Assembly (NCBI GenBank): GCA_002270465.1
Contig: NQOF01000001.1
Span: 1,242,501-1,306,500 of the forward strand
Direction of reading: 5' to 3'
Length of the DNA: 64,000 bases
DNA from: Blautia hominis
Lineage (GTDB): Bacteria > Bacillota > Clostridia > Lachnospirales > Lachnospiraceae
The notes beneath the pieces were generated by a model. It was not told the DNA's origin and ran no database searches. It saw only the letters and a program-made list of their open reading frames with translations. Shown piece after piece: positions 53,901 through 62,660 of the stretch. The number at the start of each line of letters is the position of its first letter. Position 1 is the first letter of the stretch. Position numbers and translations under genes: made by a program.

Positions 53901-54385
53901 AGCACAGAGATATCCTTCAGCTTATAATAAAGCTCCGGCTTGTCCTTGGCATAGTCCAGCATGATATCCATATCCTCTTTTGTGACTTCATACTGTTTCA
54001 GCTCTGACACCATGGACTTCATCTGGGAAATATAGCCCTGCTTTTTCATTTTCTCCCCCAGGATCTTCAATTCCTTTTTCTTTTCCTGGGATACCTTCCG
54101 AAGCACCAGGCTCTTCCCGGTCTCCTCCAGCACCTGTGCACAGGATTCCCCGGTCTCCTCCAGCACCCTGTAGGCAAGGCGCTCAAAGCTCAGAACATCA
54201 ATGTTCAGGATTCCCTTTCTGGGGTGCATCATCACAAGTTCTTTCTGCGTCTGCATAGTAAACTGTTCCGGTACCAGCACTAAATACTGCTTCCCCGGAT
54301 GCTCCATGGACTCCTGTATGATCTTCTGGTAAATATAATGTGATTTCCCGGCGCCTGAAGCACCGAAAATAAAATGCAGCGGCAT
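50954..54385 (-). CDS. addB: AddB helicase-nuclease subunit
   Basis: A 1143-residue partner of AddA. P-loop FGASGAGKSHYIYQ at residues 7-20; the second, RecB-type nuclease domain near the C-terminus has VIDYKSGNTSFDL. The 4Fe-4S cysteines are an isolated Cys in the CACAHFLAYGLEL region and CQYCPYKGACGFD near residue 1100. Typical length. It recognises DNA ends and supports resection. addB precedes addA with a two-base gap, as in other Firmicutes. Confidence 0.95.
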   Translation of the reverse strand: MPLHFIFGASGAGKSHYIYQKIIQESMEHPGKQYLVLVPEQFTMQTQKELVMMHPRKGILNIDVLSFERLAYRVLEETGESCAQVLEETGKSLVLRKVSQEKKKELKILGEKMKKQGYISQMKSMVSELKQYEVTKEDMDIMLDYAKDKPELYYKLKDISVLYRGFFDYLEGNFITQEEVLEVLGRVAGQSEKLSGCVIVLDGYTGFTPIQLQLLEKVLPLCETMYVTVTMDERLDAYRQGSPHHLFHLSRETVSKLCKFARAAGSQVEETWVKGNGRFVGNEPMEFLEQNLFRFKKEIYTKEQQAVHIRESRNPAQEMEETALFIRRLMRKEGYRCRDFAVITGDMETYADHAARAFLKFDIPCFIDQKKSVFMNPFVEFLRSAVDMLLENYSYESVFRLLRCGLLDLQGQDMDRLENYVLGMGIRGFGKWQEEWVLHYRGEKPEEVVEINKIRKQLMEILTPFTEQMKTRKGTVLERVSAFYGFITACGIQEKLDRSGKDFASENAMDRAKEYSQIYPMVMDLFDKMAEVLGEEKVSLREFKELLEAGLSEVKIGIIPPNSDQVLVGDMERTRLKDIKVLFFVGVNDGKIPREDAAGKILSDLNREDLKDSTVTLAPTYRENLYTQRFYLYLNMTKPSDKLYLSYSRADDGGEPMTQSFLIGAVQKLFPALVLERPSEDSAWKVENPQSALEYLAQGFKEILDKEMSPLWKELFSWYQKQEIWQQTMQNMVEGAFRINPEDEIGRSVAKALYGTTLENSATRLELFAQCACAHFLAYGLELKERARYEFSPMDMGNVLHSGLERFAKKMHESGIPWTDLDEEQMDEMANACVEEVVSYYGNTILKSSARNEYMVSRVKRMMKRTIWALTSQMEQGAFTPSRFEVSFAMADSLESINITLSEEEKMKLLGRIDRVDTCVEEDKILVKVIDYKSGNTSFDLLALYHGLQLQLVLYMNAALELEQRNNPDKKVEPAGIFYYNIKDPVVEKVEEEDPEALNRRILKELRMNGLASSDRGVLEKLDVNLRENGAASLSVPVTINKDGSLSRNSSAVSPEQFHLISNYVNQKMREIGRRILAGEAETLPYEMGKRNACQYCPYKGACGFDEKVAGYRYRRLNPLKPEEIWNKMKDGEKSGDPVDKEV

Positions 54386-54401
54386 GTATCTCCTCCTCCG
54401 A

Positions 54402-55214
54402 TCAGTTATAAAAAAACTTCTCTATCACTTCTTCCACCCCGTCCTCATCATTGCTCCGGACGGTGATGTAGTCAGCCACATCCTTGACCTTTTCCTGGGC
54501 ATTTGCCATGGCGGCGCCCAGCCCGGCAAATTGTATCATGGAAATATCATTATAGCCGTCCCCGCAGCACACCATCTCCTCCCTGGATATGCCCAAGATC
54601 TTCAAAAGCTTTTCCAGACAGTAGGCCTTGTCCACATTTTTGGGTGTTGCCTCCAGGAAAAACGGCTCTGAGCGGAAGATCTGGGCTTCGTGCAGATATT
54701 CCTCCGCCAAAAGAGGCTCGATCCGCTCCAGCTCATCCGGCTCCCCTGTAAGAAGACATTTGTTTACCGGGAAGTTTACATAACTAGGAAAATCCTTTCT
54801 GTGACAAATGGGCAGCCCGGTGATCTTTGATTCTGTCTCCATATAGATATCCGGTGTGGTTCCCGCAATGATCTGCTCCTCCTCATAAGTGATGATCCCC
54901 ACCTCGTGCCGCACGGCACTGCGGTAGAGCTTTCTGGGCATACCCAGGGGAAGCGTTTTGGAATAGATACACTCCTTTGTCTTCCAGTTCACGATCCTGG
55001 CCCCGTTAAAAGCCAGCACATAACTTCCATATTTATCAAACTCCAATTCATCCGCCACCGGAGCGATTCCCCTGGTGGGCCGCCCGGAGGCGATAGCTAC
55101 CAAAGTCCCCTGCTCCTGTAGTCTTTTTATGGCCGCTTTTGTCCTGGGTGTCACTTTTTTCTCTGTATTGGTAACTGTGCCGTCAATATCCAGCACAAGT
55201 AATCGGTATTTCAT
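54402..55214 (-). CDS. Cof-type HAD phosphatase
   Basis: A 270-residue haloacid dehalogenase family, Cof-subfamily (IIB cap) phosphatase: motif I VLDIDGTVTN (residues 7-16, nucleophile Asp9), motif II ASGR at about 42-45, motif III Lys region and motif IV CCGDGYNDISMIQFAG. It probably dephosphorylates sugar phosphates, flavin or PLP-type metabolites; the substrate cannot be predicted. It ends 16 bp before addB and may be co-transcribed with it. Confidence 0.93.
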   Translation of the reverse strand: MKYRLLVLDIDGTVTNTEKKVTPRTKAAIKRLQEQGTLVAIASGRPTRGIAPVADELEFDKYGSYVLAFNGARIVNWKTKECIYSKTLPLGMPRKLYRSAVRHEVGIITYEEEQIIAGTTPDIYMETESKITGLPICHRKDFPSYVNFPVNKCLLTGEPDELERIEPLLAEEYLHEAQIFRSEPFFLEATPKNVDKAYCLEKLLKILGISREEMVCCGDGYNDISMIQFAGLGAAMANAQEKVKDVADYITVRSNDEDGVEEVIEKFFYN

Positions 55215-55332
55215 AATTCTCCTGCCTCCTTGGTGACAAAATTGTCTGCAACCAGTGTATCACAAATTATGGAGGGAACCAACCTTGTTTTTCTTCCGGA
55301 GACTCCGGTAAAAAGCCGACTACGTGCTGTGC

Positions 55333-56526
55333 CTAACCTGCAGGATTTACAACACGAAGTAATTCCTCAACAAATTTACTGCTTTCATTTATCCAGGGAC
55401 TATGGCCTGAATGCTCAAACCATACGATTTCCTTGTGGGGTGCCTGTAGAACTTCTGCATAATCCTCCACTAAAGATGTAGGTGCATTGATATCATGTCT
55501 TCCAAGAAAAAAATAAACCGGCACTTCTAGTTTCGGATAGTCAGTGCTCAAATTTATATGATACAACTGCGGATAAACATGATTGAACGTTGTAACAATT
55601 CCTCTCAAATAATTTATTTTATCTATAATACCATATTCACTTGAAAAAATATCCCGGAAGGTATTGAATCCTCCATTGTGGATCTCCGGGTTTCTTCCCA
55701 TATAGGAGGAGAGATAATTTAAATATTCCGCACTTTTCCAAGTGACATCGGGGCCATAATAAGGAGGACGGCCATTATCTTTCAGTTTCCTTACTTTGTC
55801 CGTATCACCGTTCTTTTGAGCTAATTCCATTGCTTTGTCATAGTCAATACACTCTGTCTTCAGAAAATCTACCATTTGCCCTGTCCCTATTACGGCATGG
55901 TAGCTGCCGGGTGATTCCGATGCCAGAAACACGCCCAAAGCGCTCCCCCAGGATTCTCCCACAAGATATATCTTATCCTGGGAAAATTGCTTTTGAAGAT
56001 ATGCAGTCAACGCCAGGCCATCCTCAACATATGTATCAAGTGTCAGATTCTTACCGCCCGCCCCATATGACTTTCCGGACCCCGGCTGATCCCAGACCAC
56101 AACAACAAAGTGTTTCTCCAATTCTGATAGGTCATGCCGCACGGCTGCCATCTGTGACCCGCCGGGACCTCCTGCCAAAAACAGAAGCACCGGGTTTGTT
56201 TTATTTACGCCTCTGATGCTGATCCATTCACTTCTTCCGTTCAAACTTACTTTTTCCAACTCTGCAATACTGCCTTTTATGGGCTTTTTGTTTTCATCTT
56301 TTATGGACGGTGTTGAAGCTGTAAGCTGACTGAATAACATAAAACCTCCCGTTAAAACCAATATCATAACCAACCATACTGTATTTTTCCTTAATCGGTT
56401 ACGTTCTTTTGAATACAATCCCCGGTTTCGTTTTTTAAGGAAAAAACGGAATCCCAAAATAAGCTCTGCCGCCAAAAGTATAAACGTACAAACCAGCAGA
56501 CCTAAAAATATAACCACCTCAATCAT
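55333..56526 (-). CDS. Membrane-anchored alpha/beta hydrolase
   Basis: A 397-residue protein with two N-terminal membrane helices (about residues 1-28 and 48-70) and an alpha/beta-hydrolase fold: oxyanion stretch LFLAGGPGGSQ, nucleophile elbow GESWGSALG (Ser), acid GRHDINAP and final His in EHSGHSPW. The GGPGGS and DQPGSGKS patterns resemble proline iminopeptidase-like enzymes. The start at 56526 has AAAGGAG; the longer frame (to 56598) runs through the operator. Divergently transcribed from a TetR regulator that probably represses it. Confidence 0.85.
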   Translation of the reverse strand: MIEVVIFLGLLVCTFILLAAELILGFRFFLKKRNRGLYSKERNRLRKNTVWLVMILVLTGGFMLFSQLTASTPSIKDENKKPIKGSIAELEKVSLNGRSEWISIRGVNKTNPVLLFLAGGPGGSQMAAVRHDLSELEKHFVVVVWDQPGSGKSYGAGGKNLTLDTYVEDGLALTAYLQKQFSQDKIYLVGESWGSALGVFLASESPGSYHAVIGTGQMVDFLKTECIDYDKAMELAQKNGDTDKVRKLKDNGRPPYYGPDVTWKSAEYLNYLSSYMGRNPEIHNGGFNTFRDIFSSEYGIIDKINYLRGIVTTFNHVYPQLYHINLSTDYPKLEVPVYFFLGRHDINAPTSLVEDYAEVLQAPHKEIVWFEHSGHSPWINESSKFVEELLRVVNPAG

Positions 56527-56550
56527 TATTAACTTCTCCTTTTCTCTTTT

Positions 56551-56598
56551 TTGACCGTTGTTCAAATTTATTGTAGCATAGATTTGACCGCTGTTCAA
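56551..56598. promoter_or_regulatory. Two TetR operators over divergent promoters
   Basis: Two 15-bp near-palindromes, TTGACCGTTGTTCAA (56551-56565) and TTGACCGCTGTTCAA (56584-56598), 33 bp apart. The hydrolase promoter has TTGAAC (56593-56598) inside the second copy and TACAAT (56570-56575), spacing 17. The regulator's promoter (TATAAT at about 56615-56620) has its -35 in the same copy. Binding would block both. Confidence 0.75.
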
Positions 56599-56642
56599 GT
56601 GTGAGAACTTGTGTTATAATCAGTGCCAAAGGTGGTGAACTT

Positions 56643-57230
56643 ATGAATAAAAAAGATTTAATTTTAGATACCATGCTGGATTTGCTGTCAGAGAAAAAAG
56701 GTGAAAGCTGTTCAGTTAATGATATAGCCAAAAGAGCGGGAATCGCCAAAGGCGGATTATACTATTACTTTAAGTCAAAAGAGGAGGTTTTCGACGCCTT
56801 GGTGGAGCGCACTTATCAGGATATAATAGATGAATGTAAGGACATTGCTTCTTCAGGTGGAGAAAATGCCATTGAAAAGTTAAAACATTTATATATCCAT
56901 TACCGAAGATCCATCGTATCATCGGATTTAGATACTTATCTTCATAATCCACAGAATGCAGGTATACATCAAAAATCACTTGCAAAAATATTAAACAGTC
57001 TTTCTCCCATTGTGGCTCAGATTATAAAAGAGGGCAACCGGGAGGGCGTATTTCATTGTGCCTGTCCTCTTGAACTGAGTGAAATAATTATTTCTTCTTT
57101 TTGCTTCCTGCTGGACCCCGGCATATTTAGCTGGACACCAGAGCAGAGCAGGAAAAAATTGGAGGCTCTTGCCTGTATGCTGGAAAAAGGCTTGGAAATT
57201 CCGGAGGGAAGCATAGACTTCTTTGTTTAA
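56643..57230 (+). CDS. TetR-family transcriptional regulator
   Basis: A 195-residue regulator: N-terminal HTH with CSVNDIAKRAGIAKGGLYYYF (about residues 22-42, family recognition helix) and a helical ligand-binding C-terminal domain. The ATG at 56643 follows AAAGGTGG; the frame upstream is not needed. Divergent from the alpha/beta hydrolase with paired operators between, so it most likely controls the hydrolase and itself in response to a small ligand. Confidence 0.92.
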   Translation: MNKKDLILDTMLDLLSEKKGESCSVNDIAKRAGIAKGGLYYYFKSKEEVFDALVERTYQDIIDECKDIASSGGENAIEKLKHLYIHYRRSIVSSDLDTYLHNPQNAGIHQKSLAKILNSLSPIVAQIIKEGNREGVFHCACPLELSEIIISSFCFLLDPGIFSWTPEQSRKKLEALACMLEKGLEIPEGSIDFFV

Positions 57231-57363
57231 ACGTAAGGGTTCCCTTCCAATATAGTTACCTGTCCCCCCAGGCCCCTCAACAATTTGTCCTCCTTTCAAG
57301 AATCCTTGCATATTTTCCCCACTTCCATAATAAGTTATAAAAAGGAATGCAGGAGGTGCAGCC

Positions 57364-57801
57364 ATGAGCTCAAAGACCAAGATTGTCGTATTACATATGA
57401 AAGAAGTCATTTATACCATTATTTTCGTGGTACTTGCCATTCTTCTGGCGGTTCTTCTCTTTATGATGTTCGGAAAAGACCGGAAAGCCGACTCAGCCGC
57501 CACTTCAGCCGCTGTCTACCACGCTGGCGTGTATAAAAGCCCCATCACACTAAATGGCAACACATTTGACGTTGAGGTTACTGTGGACGAAAACCACATA
57601 AATGCCATATCTCTGGTAAATTTAAGCGAGACCACCACTGCCATGTATCCGCTGATGGAGCCCGCACTGGATGCGCTCTCCAGCCAGATCTACGCATCGC
57701 AGACCACGGAAAACATTACCTATACAGACGAGAACAAATACACCTCGATGCTTCTGCTGGACGCCATCAACGAGGCGCTGGACAAAGCAAAAGTGGATTG
57801 A
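57364..57801 (+). CDS. Membrane-anchored FMN-binding-like protein
   Basis: A 145-residue protein with a membrane helix (about residues 15-36) and a domain resembling the FMN_bind fold: AGVYKSPITLNGNTFDVEVTVDEN (first strand pair, in part) and a closing YTSMLLLDAINEALDKAK. Flavinylated members carry SGAT with a Thr for covalent FMN; here the matching place reads TYTDENKYTSM, with no SGAT, so covalent flavin is unlikely. GAGGTGCAGCC precedes the ATG. Followed by a strong terminator. Confidence 0.65.
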   Translation: MSSKTKIVVLHMKEVIYTIIFVVLAILLAVLLFMMFGKDRKADSAATSAAVYHAGVYKSPITLNGNTFDVEVTVDENHINAISLVNLSETTTAMYPLMEPALDALSSQIYASQTTENITYTDENKYTSMLLLDAINEALDKAKVD

Positions 57802-57830
57802 ACGCCGCGGCCGGCATAACAAGCCGAATA

Positions 57831-57867
57831 AAAAAACGGGGATGCTCCGGAACATCCCCGTTTTTTT
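57831..57867. terminator. Bidirectional terminator
   Basis: AAAAAACGGGGATG / CATCCCCGTTTTTTT: a perfect stem with a GC-rich centre and A/T runs on both sides, between the convergent FMN-binding-like and GH25 genes. Confidence 0.95.
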
Positions 57868-57907
57868 CTGTCTGTTGATCATATCTGTTCTTCTCTGAAA
57901 CCGCTTC

Positions 57908-59119
57908 TCAATTTACCGTGAGTACCTCCCCTGCATAGATCAGATTAGGATTTTCTATCCCATTGGCTGCCGCAAGCTGCGAAACCGTGGTACCGTACCT
58001 GCGTGCGATCCCGGACAACGTATCACCGTAGCGCACAACATAAGTCCTTCCCACATCCCCGGTACTTCCCGAGGAAGATACCTGAAGGATCTCACCCGGA
58101 TAGATCAGGTTGGGATCAGAGATATGGTTCATAGCCGCAAGTCTTGCAACAGAAGTCCTGTACATCTGTGCGATCCCCCAAAGAGTATCCCCTCTGCGCA
58201 CCAGATATGTGTTATTCATCTCTGAAGAAGGCACATTATCCGCCAGCGTGATCCTCAAAACCTCACCCGGATAGATCAAATTAGGATTTGCTATCCCATT
58301 CTCCGAAACGATAGCTGAAACACTGGTTCTGTACATCTCTGCGATTCCCCAGAGTGTATCCCCGCTCTTAACGGTATATTCCACTGTTGACGCAGAAGGC
58401 TCCGGCATTGGCACAGGCCCCGGCACACTGCCCGGTTCTTCCAGAAACATGGCATCCGTATAAAGATCCAAATCCACCGGCCCGGAGATCCCGGCCACAT
58501 TCCCCATATCCGAATACTGCCATCCGGCCCAGGAATCCCAATTCACCGCCGAGGAAGGTTCAGAAACGCCATACTCCGCGATCCAGAGCGGATACGCTGT
58601 CAGTCCGCCGCCAAAAACAGCCCCCGCATTATAAGCGTCACTATACACCACGGTCCCTTTGCCGCTCAGATCTTCCACTGTCCTGATAAACGCCAGCCCA
58701 ATTTCATTGGCCTCAGCGGCACTCAGTGTTGTCAGGTCTTCAAAGTCCATCGCCAGGCGGCACTGGAACTCCTTCCCCTGTATGGTATTTACAAAAAAAT
58801 GGGCCTGGTACTCAGCCTGGGAGACCGTCCTGGCCGTGACATAATGATAAAATCCCACATTCAGCCCGGCTGCCCGTGCCCTCTCGTAATTCTGTTCAAA
58901 ATACGGGTCCGTATAATCACACCCCAGACCGGAACGGATATAGACCGTGTCCACCCCGGACTCTGCCACCTCCTCAAAATCAATATCCCCCTGCCACATA
59001 CTCACATCAATCCCCCGGCGCTGTTCCCCTGACGCCGCAGGGAGGGCAGACACGGATGTACAAGTGAGCAGCACAAAAGCCGCTGATAACAATATATATG
59101 AAAATACTTTTCTGATCAT
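57908..59119 (-). CDS. Secreted GH25 lysozyme with three LysM domains
   Basis: A 403-residue protein: signal peptide (residues 1-25, ending SVSA), a GH25 muramidase domain (about 35-235) with [14 protein letters not shown] and catalytic acid residues in RLAMDFEDL, a short Pro-rich linker, then three LysM modules (about 252-298, 305-350, 357-403), each with SGDTL / RGDTL / YGDTL and NLIYPGE or NLIYAGE. It should cut the MurNAc-GlcNAc bond in peptidoglycan while anchored non-covalently to the wall. Roles in growth, lysis or spore wall work are possible. Ends at the shared terminator. Confidence 0.95.
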   Translation of the reverse strand: MIRKVFSYILLSAAFVLLTCTSVSALPAASGEQRRGIDVSMWQGDIDFEEVAESGVDTVYIRSGLGCDYTDPYFEQNYERARAAGLNVGFYHYVTARTVSQAEYQAHFFVNTIQGKEFQCRLAMDFEDLTTLSAAEANEIGLAFIRTVEDLSGKGTVVYSDAYNAGAVFGGGLTAYPLWIAEYGVSEPSSAVNWDSWAGWQYSDMGNVAGISGPVDLDLYTDAMFLEEPGSVPGPVPMPEPSASTVEYTVKSGDTLWGIAEMYRTSVSAIVSENGIANPNLIYPGEVLRITLADNVPSSEMNNTYLVRRGDTLWGIAQMYRTSVARLAAMNHISDPNLIYPGEILQVSSSGSTGDVGRTYVVRYGDTLSGIARRYGTTVSQLAAANGIENPNLIYAGEVLTVN

Positions 59120-59265
59120 ATCAATAAAAATCCTTTTTTCTCTATCATATGACCCCTATTCCCATCTGCTACCTTTCCCTCTCAATCAATGAAAGTTTTC
59201 CATCCGCTGCACTTTGCCGTGTGGGTGTTCCACCCGCTAAACTATCTGCCCTTTTCTGAACGCGC

Positions 59266-60117
59266 CTATCCTTTCACGGCGCCTGCCAGGATTGCGTTCT
59301 GCACCTGTTTACTTAACAAAATATAGATCAAAAGCACCGGGAACGTAGCCACTACCATTCCCGCCCCTATAGGTCCCCATTCCGTATAATACATACCAGC
59401 CAGGCTTTGGATCCCTACCGTAAGTGTCTTATATTTTTCATCACTGATAAAGGTCATTGCAAACATCAGCTCATTCCATGAAGATAAAAACGTAAAGATA
59501 GCGATCGTAGCCAATGCCGGCCGGACCAGTGGTAATATTACCCTGAAAAAGGTCTGATAAATATTGCATCCGTCTATACAGGCCGCCTCCTCCATCTCGT
59601 ACGGCACGGTTGCGTAATGATTTCCCAGCACCATGATTCCAAAAGGAAGGGCGAACACAATATACGGAATGACGATAGCCAGCGGCGTATTCAATATATT
59701 GATCTTCTTAAATAATATGAATAGCGGAAGCAGCGTTGCATGGATGGGAATCGTCAGCCCCGCCATAAAGAACCAGTAAGCCGCTCCCCTGAGTTTCCAT
59801 CTCATCCTTGTCACTGCATAGGCAACCATGGAGATCAAAATGGTAGATACAACAATGACCACAACTGCCACCAGTACACTGTTTCCCAGATATCCTAAAA
59901 CCTTTCCTCCAAGCAAGGCGTTCTCATAATTTTTCACCTGCCAGATTTGGGGAGGCCCCATAATATTGCCGCCGAAGATTTCCTGATTACTCTTAAATGA
60001 GAAAAACACCAGCCAGATCAGCGGATAGACCGAAGTCACAGTAAAAAGGAGTAAAAATGCCATAAGGATCATTCTTATGCACTTTTTGCAGATAATACTT
60101 TTTAATGATTCTTTCAT
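59266..60117 (-). CDS. Sugar ABC transporter permease (MalG-like)
   Basis: A 283-residue permease of the MalG/AraQ type with six membrane helices; the EAA loop MEEAACIDGCNIYQTFFRVILPLVRPA (shown in part) near residues 178-200 contacts the ATPase. Last gene of the importer. No ATPase gene follows, so a shared MsmX-type ATPase elsewhere is likely. Confidence 0.92.
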   Translation of the reverse strand: MKESLKSIICKKCIRMILMAFLLLFTVTSVYPLIWLVFFSFKSNQEIFGGNIMGPPQIWQVKNYENALLGGKVLGYLGNSVLVAVVVIVVSTILISMVAYAVTRMRWKLRGAAYWFFMAGLTIPIHATLLPLFILFKKINILNTPLAIVIPYIVFALPFGIMVLGNHYATVPYEMEEAACIDGCNIYQTFFRVILPLVRPALATIAIFTFLSSWNELMFAMTFISDEKYKTLTVGIQSLAGMYYTEWGPIGAGMVVATFPVLLIYILLSKQVQNAILAGAVKG

Positions 60118-60131
60118 CCTTTTCCTCCCCC

Positions 60132-61013
60132 TTAATATTCAATCGGTGATGTCTTCACCAGCCGCTGCAAAAGATATGCTATGCCAATACATTCCACTAC
60201 GATAAAAATCGCAGCTGCACTTCCGTATCCATAACGGTTGATGACAAAAATGCTGTTGAACATCAAAGAGCTGGGCACTTCTGTGGAATTCACCGGACCG
60301 CCGTTTGTCAGTACATAGATCATGTCAAATGCTTTTAAGGAGCCTGTGATAACAAAGATCGCACATGTCTTTAACGTTGGTAATATCAAAGGTATGGTGA
60401 TCTTCATGGCTGCTTTTATGCCCGTGGCCCCATCTATCTGCGCGGATTCATGGATGTCCTTTGGAATGGCCTTGATGGCCGTATACAACAGAAGCATGTG
60501 ATACCCTATGTTCTGCCAGATGATAGGGATAAATACACAGAACAGAGCAGTTTTGACATCCCCTATCCAGTTTTGTGTGAGATTTTCCAGCCCTATCATT
60601 TTCAGCAGCTCATTCAAGGCTCCATAATTAGGATTATAGATCTTAAGCCAGAGCTGGCCCACTACTACTGTGGACAAGGTGACCGGTATAAAAAATATGG
60701 TACGAAAGATAACTTCACCCTTTATATGTGATGCCAGGATCAACGCCAGGATCAGGGCCAACGGCAGCTGGATCAACAGCGTAAAGATACACAGAAGAAA
60801 GGAATTGATAACCGCCCTATGGAAAATAGTGTTTTGAAACATTTCTATGTAATTATCAAGGCCGATAAAGATCCCTTTTCCGATACCATCCCAGTCTAAT
60901 AAACTATAGTAAAAAGAAAACAGTACAGAAGCGATCAGCAGGCCTCCAAACAGCAGCAAAGACGGAAGCGTGAATATAGCGATCGCTTTTTTATTTCCTA
61001 AAAATCTATCCAA
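60132..61013 (-). CDS. Sugar ABC transporter permease (MalF-like)
   Basis: A 293-residue MalF/UgpA-type permease with six helices; the EAA loop IHESAQIDGATGIKAAM lies near residues 193-209. It is preceded by a 14-bp perfect hairpin that separates it from the binding-protein gene and followed 14 bp later by the MalG-like gene. Confidence 0.92.
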   Translation of the reverse strand: MDRFLGNKKAIAIFTLPSLLLFGGLLIASVLFSFYYSLLDWDGIGKGIFIGLDNYIEMFQNTIFHRAVINSFLLCIFTLLIQLPLALILALILASHIKGEVIFRTIFFIPVTLSTVVVGQLWLKIYNPNYGALNELLKMIGLENLTQNWIGDVKTALFCVFIPIIWQNIGYHMLLLYTAIKAIPKDIHESAQIDGATGIKAAMKITIPLILPTLKTCAIFVITGSLKAFDMIYVLTNGGPVNSTEVPSSLMFNSIFVINRYGYGSAAAIFIVVECIGIAYLLQRLVKTSPIEY

Positions 61014-61037
61014 AATAGCACCTCCCTGCTTTTAAAA

Positions 61038-61076
61038 TCGGCAGCATAATCTGCGGGATAGAGATTATGCTGCCGA
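61038..61076 (-). terminator. Intra-operon attenuator after the sugar-binding protein
   Basis: Perfect 14-bp stem TCGGCAGCATAATC / GATTATGCTGCCGA around an 11-nt loop, followed by TTTTAAAA on the minus strand. It lies between the binding protein and the permeases and should lower permease expression relative to the binding protein. Confidence 0.8.
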
Positions 61077-61083
61077 AATCATA

Positions 61084-62382
61084 TTATTTCCTGGTTGCCG
61101 TCATTGCCTCTATATATTGTTCTGCCGTGGTCTGCTTCGCATAGATCCCCTGCAGAGAATTGCTGTGGATATCTGCTGTCTCTGCATCCAGCAGGGTATC
61201 CCATGCCAGACAGAAGCCGTCTGCATTTTCCATCAGTTCCGTTAAACGTTTCTGCATATCCGGCAACTCTGCGTCTCCCTCGTACTTCCATGTGGGAAGG
61301 TGCGCGCCGCTCTCGTAGCCATATTCTGAAAATTTCTGGCTCATAAATACAGCAAACTCTACGGCTTCTTCTTTTTGTTTTGATTCAGAAGAAACCATTA
61401 AAGTAGCACTGGCTCCTCCGATATAAGAATTCTGTTTCTCCGCACCGCCTTCGGCTGTTGGCCAGTTTGTCACTGTCAGGTGTCCTGCCAGAGGTGAATC
61501 CTCATCTAAATTCGCAACGCCCCAGCTTCCGTTATAGAACATAGCCGCTCTGCCTTCCAGAAATTCATTTTTCGCCTCATCGTTGGTGAGCGCCACTGCG
61601 CTGTCTGAAAAGACACCTGTGCTGACCATTTTCTCCAACTCTTCTGCGGAATTTTTCACAAAATCCTGGTCAAAATTCCCTTCCCCGTTTAACAGCTTTG
61701 TATTTTCATCAACGCCTCCGTAGCGCAGGGAAAGGATACCGAATGGGAACAGCCCGGGCCATTTGTCTTTTTCCCCCAATGACACGGGTGTGATCCCATT
61801 TTCCACGAATACCTTAGATACCTCATACATCTCATCCATGGTTTCCGGAACCTTCAGATCATACTGGTCAAACAGTTCCTGATTGCACATAAGTACGCCG
61901 ATAAAGCTGTCCAGGGGAAGTCCGTATAAGGAGTCCTCATAGTAAAAATTATTACATATGTTGGGCATCATTTTATCCATATCAATGACACCGCTGTCCA
62001 CATAAGCGTCAAGGTTTTCTACAATCCCGGCTTTTACAAAGGACTGGGAAAATCCGCCGCCCCAGGAATAGAATACATCGGGAGCCGAACCTGCTGCCAG
62101 TGTGGTCTTTAACTTTGTCTTATAAGCTTCGTTATCTGTTTTGTCCTCTTTGACGGTAACATCCGGATGTGTCTTTTTGTATTCCTCCAGCGCTTTATTC
62201 CATGCCAATACCTGGCTGTCCGTTTCATTCACCATAATGTGGGAAACTGTTAATTCTACCCCTTTTGCATCCCCATTATCCGTCTCTTTCTTTTGTGGGT
62301 CCGCCCCTCCGGCACTTCCACAAGCCGCTAAAGATACTACCATGGCCGCTGCCATAAGTGCCGCTAATCCTTTTTTCCTCAT
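61084..62382 (-). CDS. Sugar ABC transporter substrate-binding lipoprotein
   Basis: A 432-residue family 1 binding protein: signal with lipobox SLAACGS (Cys about residue 21), then a MalE-like fold including APDVFYSWGGGF and the later AMFYNGSWGVANL. The ATG at 62382 gives a proper lipoprotein signal; the TTG-started form 14 codons longer would break it. An upstream AAAGGAGG plus a GCCGGG / CCCGGC hairpin sits between, with a second AAAGGAAA next to the ATG. First gene of the MalEFG-like operon. Confidence 0.92.
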   Translation of the reverse strand: MRKKGLAALMAAAMVVSLAACGSAGGADPQKKETDNGDAKGVELTVSHIMVNETDSQVLAWNKALEEYKKTHPDVTVKEDKTDNEAYKTKLKTTLAAGSAPDVFYSWGGGFSQSFVKAGIVENLDAYVDSGVIDMDKMMPNICNNFYYEDSLYGLPLDSFIGVLMCNQELFDQYDLKVPETMDEMYEVSKVFVENGITPVSLGEKDKWPGLFPFGILSLRYGGVDENTKLLNGEGNFDQDFVKNSAEELEKMVSTGVFSDSAVALTNDEAKNEFLEGRAAMFYNGSWGVANLDEDSPLAGHLTVTNWPTAEGGAEKQNSYIGGASATLMVSSESKQKEEAVEFAVFMSQKFSEYGYESGAHLPTWKYEGDAELPDMQKRLTELMENADGFCLAWDTLLDAETADIHSNSLQGIYAKQTTAEQYIEAMTATRK

Positions 62383-62450
62383 TTTCCTTTCTTGCCGGGA
62401 GCACCCGGCAATTCCTCCTTTCAAAGTTTAACGTGTTTTTTTATAATTGT

Positions 62451-62456
62451 ATTATA
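62451..62456 (-). promoter_or_regulatory. -10 box of the sugar-binding protein operon
   Basis: Perfect TATAAT 69 bp before the start, without a recognisable -35 (GGAAAA at the expected place). This fits activation by the neighbouring AraC-type response regulator. Confidence 0.4.
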
Positions 62457-62594
62457 CCTATTTTCGCTTTTTCTTTTCCTTTTGCTTTTTACTATTTCTA
62501 TTAATATTTTTACCACGGGAAACAGATTGCCGGCCCCTTTGCAGGTCAGCAAAAAAGGCCGTGCCGGCATATGGCTTTGGCGGACAGAATAATA

Positions 62595-62627
62595 GAACTG
62601 CACCGCTTCTGAGAGCCGGTGCAGTTC
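62595..62627 (-). terminator. Terminator after the YesN-like regulator
   Basis: GAACTGCACCG / CGGTGCAGTTC, an 11-bp perfect stem with TATTATTC on the minus strand, about 35 bp after the regulator stop. Confidence 0.85.
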
Positions 62628-62660
62628 CGTCTATAAGGTTATACACAATGTACAGGGATC

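Noticed and set aside
59120-59265. Imperfect repeat TTCCATCCGCT / TTCCACCCGCT and a small GGGTG/CACCC hairpin after the MalG-like gene
   Set aside because: Too short and without a T run; no terminator or RNA gene can be supported.
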